Shown piece after piece: positions 59,400 to 64,000 of a stretch of DNA of 64,000 nt. The position numbers and the translations under genes are program-made. Each line of letters begins with the position of its first letter. The stretch's first letter is position 1. Source of the stretch: Pyrrhosoma nymphula (taxonomy: Eukaryota > Arthropoda > Insecta > Odonata > Coenagrionidae); the NCBI GenBank assembly GCA_963573305.1, contig OY754339.1:90861838-90925837 (forward strand). Direction: 5' to 3'. Under the pieces are notes generated by a model, which worked only from the letters and a program-made list of their open reading frames with translations, had not been told where the DNA came from and made no database searches.

Positions 59400-59480
59400 C
59401 AGGTTATGGTCACAATTCGACGACTCTCTGATTGTACACTCGGGAGGAGAGTCGGTCGCTTTACCACTATTCTAACTCGA
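59400..59480 (-). repeat. tRNA-derived SINE fragment
   Basis: The minus strand TAGTGGTAAAGCGACCGACT reads as a D-arm/A-box region. TCAGAGAGTCGTCGAATTGT follows at anticodon-to-TPsiC distance, with GTCGAATTG as a decayed B-box. Confidence 0.45.
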
Positions 59481-61289
59481 ATCAAGGACATATGGAACCA
59501 TGGAAAAACGAGACAAAGAATAGCATGTAAAAAGGGGTTGAGATCCCGAAGGAAGAAGTATTTTTAACGTTTTGAAGTTACACATCATTTTACCAAGCCT
59601 TTAGCAAGGTGCGGGCGGACAAATATTTGTTAGACGTAATCGAAATGAGGCAAAATATGAGAATGGATCGGATAATGAGGGGGGGGAAGGATACATAAGT
59701 CCGTTTTGGAATGCTGGGGAAGAGAGGAAAAAGGGAAGAGAAGGTTTGAGTTCGGAAAAATAGGACTCACAACTTTCATCTCCGTTTTCCCAGGAGTTGG
59801 TATGTTCAATTGAAGAAAGAGATGGTGTAAATAAGTAGCAAAACCCTGGAAAGGGTAATAGGAGGGTAGCAATTCATCAAAACACTAACCTAACCAAGAG
59901 ATAACGAAATATTATATAATTATTTTTGAATGTCCAATGTGGATTGCTATGAAATGCTCAAGGAAAAATTCCAAGAAGTAGTTTGTGATTTATGTTATTA
60001 TTAAGTACGTTAAACAATATTAGCACTCATCCGGTCACGATAGGCTTTCCTGTTTGGTAGAAGAGAGTTTCACGTGTAACTAGGCGATCATTTTTACACA
60101 CCTTTTTTTCCACCAATCATGGAGCTTTGATAACTACTTTATATCCTGCTATTCTATCTTGATACGTTTTCTTCTTATAAATATTTCTTTATTTAACTCA
60201 ACAAAACTCAAATATTTATACTTGCCATATGGCATGTTTATAAGTTTTACCCATCTTCCCGCGTTCCTAGAATTCCACCTTCAATGACACTCTTCATCAT
60301 CCCCAAGCTTTTCGAAGATAGTTATACTCCCAATCTCTGCCTCGTACAAATTTTATCCAGTAACTTTCTATCTTCCCCTATCACGCCAAAAACTTGAATT
60401 TTGATTAGGAATAAATATTTGGAAGCTTTTTGGAAATTTCTTAGAATATAAATAATCACTTGAAAAATAAAAGATTTAGTATTTTTTACGAACATTCCTA
60501 AAATAAAAAGCGTTGCTTTTAAAGAGGTCTTCAGTATGGGTATTCATTATTTCCAATTTCAATTGAGATAAATACCTGTAAATATTGTGACCGAAACGAA
60601 AATAAATTCAGCATTGCAAGGAGTCATTTGTATCCTTAAAAAATCCCTACAACCCGATGTTAGGATTCCTTTTCCATATTGTTTCGTTCTGAACCCATCG
60701 AGAATTCTTATACTTTGTAATGCATTGCCCATTCTTCATCAATAAGATTAGAGGTGGAAAACTCTACCCACATAGAAAAATTCTAATGAGTCTGTCATTA
60801 ACTAACATTCTAAGATGAGTTCTTACTCTGGATTTAGAGAGATTATCTACCGCGCATACGCATGCATGATTGAAATGGTAAAACTGGGAAATTTTTCATA
60901 ACGTTTAGAGCAAAATTTGGTTCTTTATATGCGTAGGGCAAGATTAATCAATTCAAGAGCATACGCACAAAGAAATAGACAGGGCACTTCATTGTTGCGC
61001 AATGAAGTCGTTGAGTGACTCTTGGGGGAACTGCCTTTCTCTTGTCATCCCTGAGAAATTCTCGTCATTGCTTTGAAGATAAAGGCCACGTTTCTCAAAG
61101 CAACATATGAAGATGCAGCAAAATCATTGCTGCGACTGGCACTTATTAGTACGACTATGCGTTACTACCAGAACAAATGATGACAAACTATTTAAGCATT
61201 TACTGCTCTCAGCAGAGCCATTACGAGACAAATACAAATGACAAAGATTTAATTGATTGATATGGTATATTTGAAAAATGGGCTCCAAT
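59481..61289. other. No gene recognised
   Basis: AT-rich with short frames. Nothing supportable. Confidence 0.4.
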
Positions 61290-61445
61290 ACAGTGCTTAC
61301 CTTAGGAATCTGTCGTTCCCGTGGGCTGTGTCCTCGCTTGCTAATCCAGGGGCCGTGGGTTCGACTGCTTCCTGGGTGGATATTTCGCCACTCAGGACAT
61401 GCGTCAGGACAGGAGTGCATGAATTCGCCCACTGTAATATGTCAA
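61290..61445 (+). repeat. tRNA-derived SINE
   Basis: GCCGTGGGTTCGACTGC near 61350 is a good B-box in a TPsiC-like arm, preceded by CGCTTGCTAATCCAGG. A fixed-looking body follows (GGGTGGATATTTCGCCACTC). A plausible SINE; the limits are uncertain. Confidence 0.45.
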
Positions 61446-62289
61446 TATACCCGTTGTAAAAGGTCATACGAGCTGTTTTTGGGATTGTGTTAATAATAAA
61501 TTTGAATCAGCAATACAAGCCGTAGAAGGGCAGCATATCAGAAAGAGATTATTGACTGCTACAAAAAAGTTGTCATTGATTTTATAAATGAATAAAAAAG
61601 AATAAATGTTTAGTTGTTAATAAAGTTGTCCAAATTTACATAACATTAAAAAATTATAGACACGTATGTAATAAATTGATTAAAAGACTGCTATTCAAAG
61701 TCTCACAGTTGTAAAATGGATTGATAAATGAGATAATTTTAAGTATAATTCATTACATTCGTAAAAGACTGCATGTTTGACTAAATGAGACATAAAACAG
61801 TTAAATGGGATCACTAGAAACATGCTTCATGTTCCAAATATTTATTTAATCGCTGAATAAATACTTTGATGAGGCTAGAAAACCTATCGTCATGAAATAA
61901 TTCAGAAACTGAATTTGATTTATATTGTATTGCACATGGTAAGACGATATGCCCAATATTTAAAATTAAAGCGCGATAAATATGTCCTTGACTAAACCTG
62001 AGTCCTGAACCTCAGAATGACTCGATTGATATCGTTTACGTGCCAGAGCTTCTTTGGACAAAAGGAAGCATCAATGACTGTCATTCGTACGTTCATACTT
62101 GTCATCGTGAGTGACCCCAAACTTTATGATCCATGAAGTGCGAAAGGATATTTAACAATGATCCTACTTTGGATCTAATCAAGGAGCGTTGAGGTGAGCG
62201 AGTAAAATAAATGCGATTACCGAAAAGCACCTTGGCAAAAATTTTACATAGAAATATTAATGCAGGCAGCAAGTCTTTTCTTTTTCCGT
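61446..62289. other. No gene recognised
   Basis: AT-rich, nothing supportable. Confidence 0.4.
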
Positions 62290-63213
62290 TTCAACCCTTG
62301 AGTTGGTTGTCAGCAGACATCCATTCATCTCTCTTCTCAGCTTTCCGTTTCAGGTCGTAATATGTTCTGCATTGCATATATTTCATAATTTGGCTCATGT
62401 AGTCTAGTCGGGGTCTTCCTCTGCAATTTTTACCCTCCATATTTCCTTCAATTATTCTTTTAACTTGAGTATCGTGCCGTAGTAAATTTCCAATAACTTT
62501 AGCTCTTCTTTCTTTGATGATTCTTATTATGCTTCTTCATTCCTCTTGAGCTCTTTCAAAGATTTCTTCATTTTTTTTCCTTCCTGTCTAACTTACTTTA
62601 AGCATCCTTCTGTAACACCATGCTTCAAAGAATAAGTATTTTCATTTCACTTGCCCCTACAGTCCAATATTCGCTTCCATATAGCGCGACACTCCAAACA
62701 TAGGTCTTCATTAAGTTTTTCCTTAACTCCAAACTAATGCTTTTTGACATTAGTAGAGTTTTCTTTTTATTGAATGCTAGTTTTGCTTGGTTTGTTCTGC
62801 ATAATGTATCTCTTGGTGCTTCTTCCATCCCAAGTAATTTTACTTCCCAAATAGTTAAATTCTTTAACTTGATGAAGGGTAACAAATTTGACATTTGCTG
62901 TTTTTTTTCCTTTTTTATCTCAGATTAGAACCTTTGTCTTAAGTCCGTTTATTTTCATGTTGTAATCATTTCTCATTAACCTGTTCATTATATTCAATAT
63001 ATTTTGCAGATCTTCCTCACTTTCTGCTAACACAGCTATATCATCCGCGAATCTAAGATATCCATTCTCCCCCCCGTTTACTTTTATTCCAACTTCTGTC
63101 TCTTCTAACTCTTCTCTTATTCTGTCTATAGCGTATTGTACATACAAATTGAATAAATATGGAGATAAGGAACACCCTTGTCTAACACCCTCACTAATTC
63201 TCGCTTCCTTACG
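62290..63213 (-). pseudogene. RTE-like reverse transcriptase, C-terminal half
   Basis: The minus strand starts EGVRQGCSLSPYLFNLYVQY, the RT motif before the catalytic box. It then gives GGENGYLRFADDIAVLAESE, with both catalytic Asp residues of FADD, and KINGLKTKVLI. After a frameshift near 62920 it reads LAFNKKKTLLMSKSISLELR, YVWSVALYGSEYWTVG, and later GRPRLDYMSQIMKYM, ending about 62295. This order (FADD, K.KTK, LYGSE.WT, GRPR..YM.QI) is that of RTE-like non-LTR elements. Endonuclease and early RT are missing: 5'-truncated and frameshifted. A related C-terminal scrap lies at 21845-22205. Confidence 0.75.
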
Positions 63214-63416
63214 TCAGGCAGGCAGTAGTACTTTTATAAAAAATCCAGAAGTCCATAGGAAATGAATAGTGTCGAGGGATTGTGTAACGAGTCTAAGTGG
63301 GGTTTGCTTGAACAAGAAAAAGGTTAACCCTGCCACATGGTATTCAAAGTCAAAAAAGAAGTTATAATTTTTTGTATAAGAAAACATGCGCTTTCGCAAG
63401 CATAAATCAAAAGAGT
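63214..63416. other. No gene recognised
   Basis: Spacer between the RTE-like remnant and the foldback cluster; nothing supportable. Confidence 0.3.
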
Positions 63417-63662
63417 ACATCCTTCTTATGTTGATCTTCATCTTCCGGGTGCACCACCACGTTCGATGTTGTGGCGAATACAAGTTTCGCTGGCACCAGG
63501 TCAGCCAGGTTCACCAGAGTTTTCAGGTAGAAGATTTGGAAACGAAGCCTTCGACCTGGAGACAATAGCAGTAGTACCACAACAGCCAACGTGGTAGCTC
63601 ACCCGGAAGATGAAGAAGTTCAACTTAGACACCACGAAAGCCTTCGCTCTCACATCCTTCTT
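63417..63662 (+). mobile_element. Foldback element with TSD and shared tail
   Basis: ACATCCTTCTT is duplicated at 63417-63427 and 63652-63662 around a 224-bp insert. Arms: CATCTTCCGGGTGCACCACC (63439) and, as complement, GGTAGCTCACCCGGAAGATG (63593). The tail CACCACGAAAGCCTTCGCTC (63630-63649) matches ACGCCGGGAAAGCCTGCGAT of the element at 16739. No clear hammerhead-like core. Confidence 0.75.
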
Positions 63663-63682
63663 GTGTGTTGACCACTTTGAGA

Positions 63683-63950
63683 TCATAGAAATCAATGATG
63701 AGAAAACCACCTTTGTTATTTCCACAAAACATTATTACGCTGGCACGACCCGCGTTTCACCACACTGTGGCATACTCATGTGCACTTTTAGCACTCATAG
63801 CACAAGAGTATGCCACAGTGTGGTGAAACGCGCGTCGTGCCAGCGTAATTAAGTTTTGTGGAAATAACAAAGGTGGTTTTCTCATCATGGATATCCATAA
63901 TTTCCACGAGATTAGGCCTGATATGATCAGTTTTATTCATATGAATCAAT
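63683..63950 (+). mobile_element. Foldback hammerhead-like element with TSD (family with 53268)
   Basis: TCATAGAAATCAAT at 63683-63696 and TCATATGAATCAAT at 63937-63950 flank a 240-bp insert. Arms and core are those of the copy at 53280 (GGCACGAC.CGCGTTTCACCA and GTGGTGAAACGCGCGTCGTG). The tail TTCCACGAGATTAGGCCTGA ends TGATCAGTTTTAT as in that copy, here on the plus strand. It lies 20 bp from the preceding foldback. Confidence 0.85.
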
Positions 63951-64000
63951 TTGAACGTTACATGCAACATCTTCAAAACGGCCTTCAAGGAGTTTGATAA

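Noticed and set aside
63601..63650. GAAAGCCTTCGCTC as a hammerhead 3' half
   Set aside because: It is better explained as the shared family tail; the upstream CGGAAGA lacks U4 and no stem II is evident.
1..64000. CRISPR arrays, operons, ribosome binding sites and riboswitches
   Set aside because: None visible; the sequence is eukaryotic in character and the repeats are transposable elements or microsatellites.
1..64000. LTR retrotransposons or endogenous viral genes
   Set aside because: No gag, protease, integrase, RNase H or envelope-like frame, and no paired long terminal direct repeats were seen.

Overview
This window looks like repeat-rich, intron-scale or intergenic DNA from an animal nucleus, most likely an arthropod with a large genome. 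The base composition is AT-rich. There is no bacterial gene organisation, and no host gene could be identified with confidence. Almost every recognisable protein is a transposon protein: Penelope-like elements (PLEs) with GIY-YIG endonuclease, non-LTR retrotransposons of the CR1/L2, Jockey/CR1-like and RTE-like kinds, plus non-autonomous Helitron-like, Transib-like and other inverted-repeat elements. The species cannot be named from this sequence alone.

Layout. 0-1.3 kb: an inverted-repeat element, then a decayed PLE whose GIY-YIG domain is followed by a C-rich 3' UTR and a hammerhead-ribozyme-like motif. 1.3-21.8 kb: mostly non-coding, with paired copies of dispersed repeats, inverted-repeat elements and several short foldback insertions. 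21.8-28.4 kb: the richest part. An RTE-like RT fragment lies beside two divergently oriented PLE remnants. One of them was split by a 3.7-kb CR1/L2-type retrotransposon with an open 948-residue endonuclease/RT frame, and the PLE resumes in frame on the far side. Its 3' UTR, hammerhead-like motif, a TA microsatellite and a Helitron-like element follow. 29-32.7 kb: CR1 remnants, another RT fragment and a second Helitron-like element. 38.3-41.6 kb: a decayed non-LTR element on the minus strand, itself hit by a foldback element. 42.8-63.9 kb: RT remnants, SINE-like tRNA-derived pieces, a tandem duplication, a PLE 3' end, a 578-bp Transib-type element, an RTE-like RT and several more foldbacks.

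The main observation is a set of nine short insertions (128-259 bp). They lie at 12743, 13713, 16739, 18305, 32046, 39654, 53280, 63428 and 63697 and share three properties. Each is flanked by a 10-15 bp target-site duplication. Each ends in a related 3' tail of the type CAC..GG.A..CCT..GAT. Eight of the nine are inverted repeats, and several carry a hammerhead-like core: CTGANGA, a hairpin, then GAAA followed by a short self-complementary stretch. The same hammerhead-like core ends three PLE 3' UTRs in the window. One PLE 3' tail also resembles the tail of a foldback copy. I infer that these are PLE-dependent, ribozyme-derived non-autonomous retroelements, and that PLE machinery has been very active here. 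The order of insertion can be read from nesting: PLE before CR1/L2; dispersed repeat, Jockey-like element and Helitron-like element before foldbacks.
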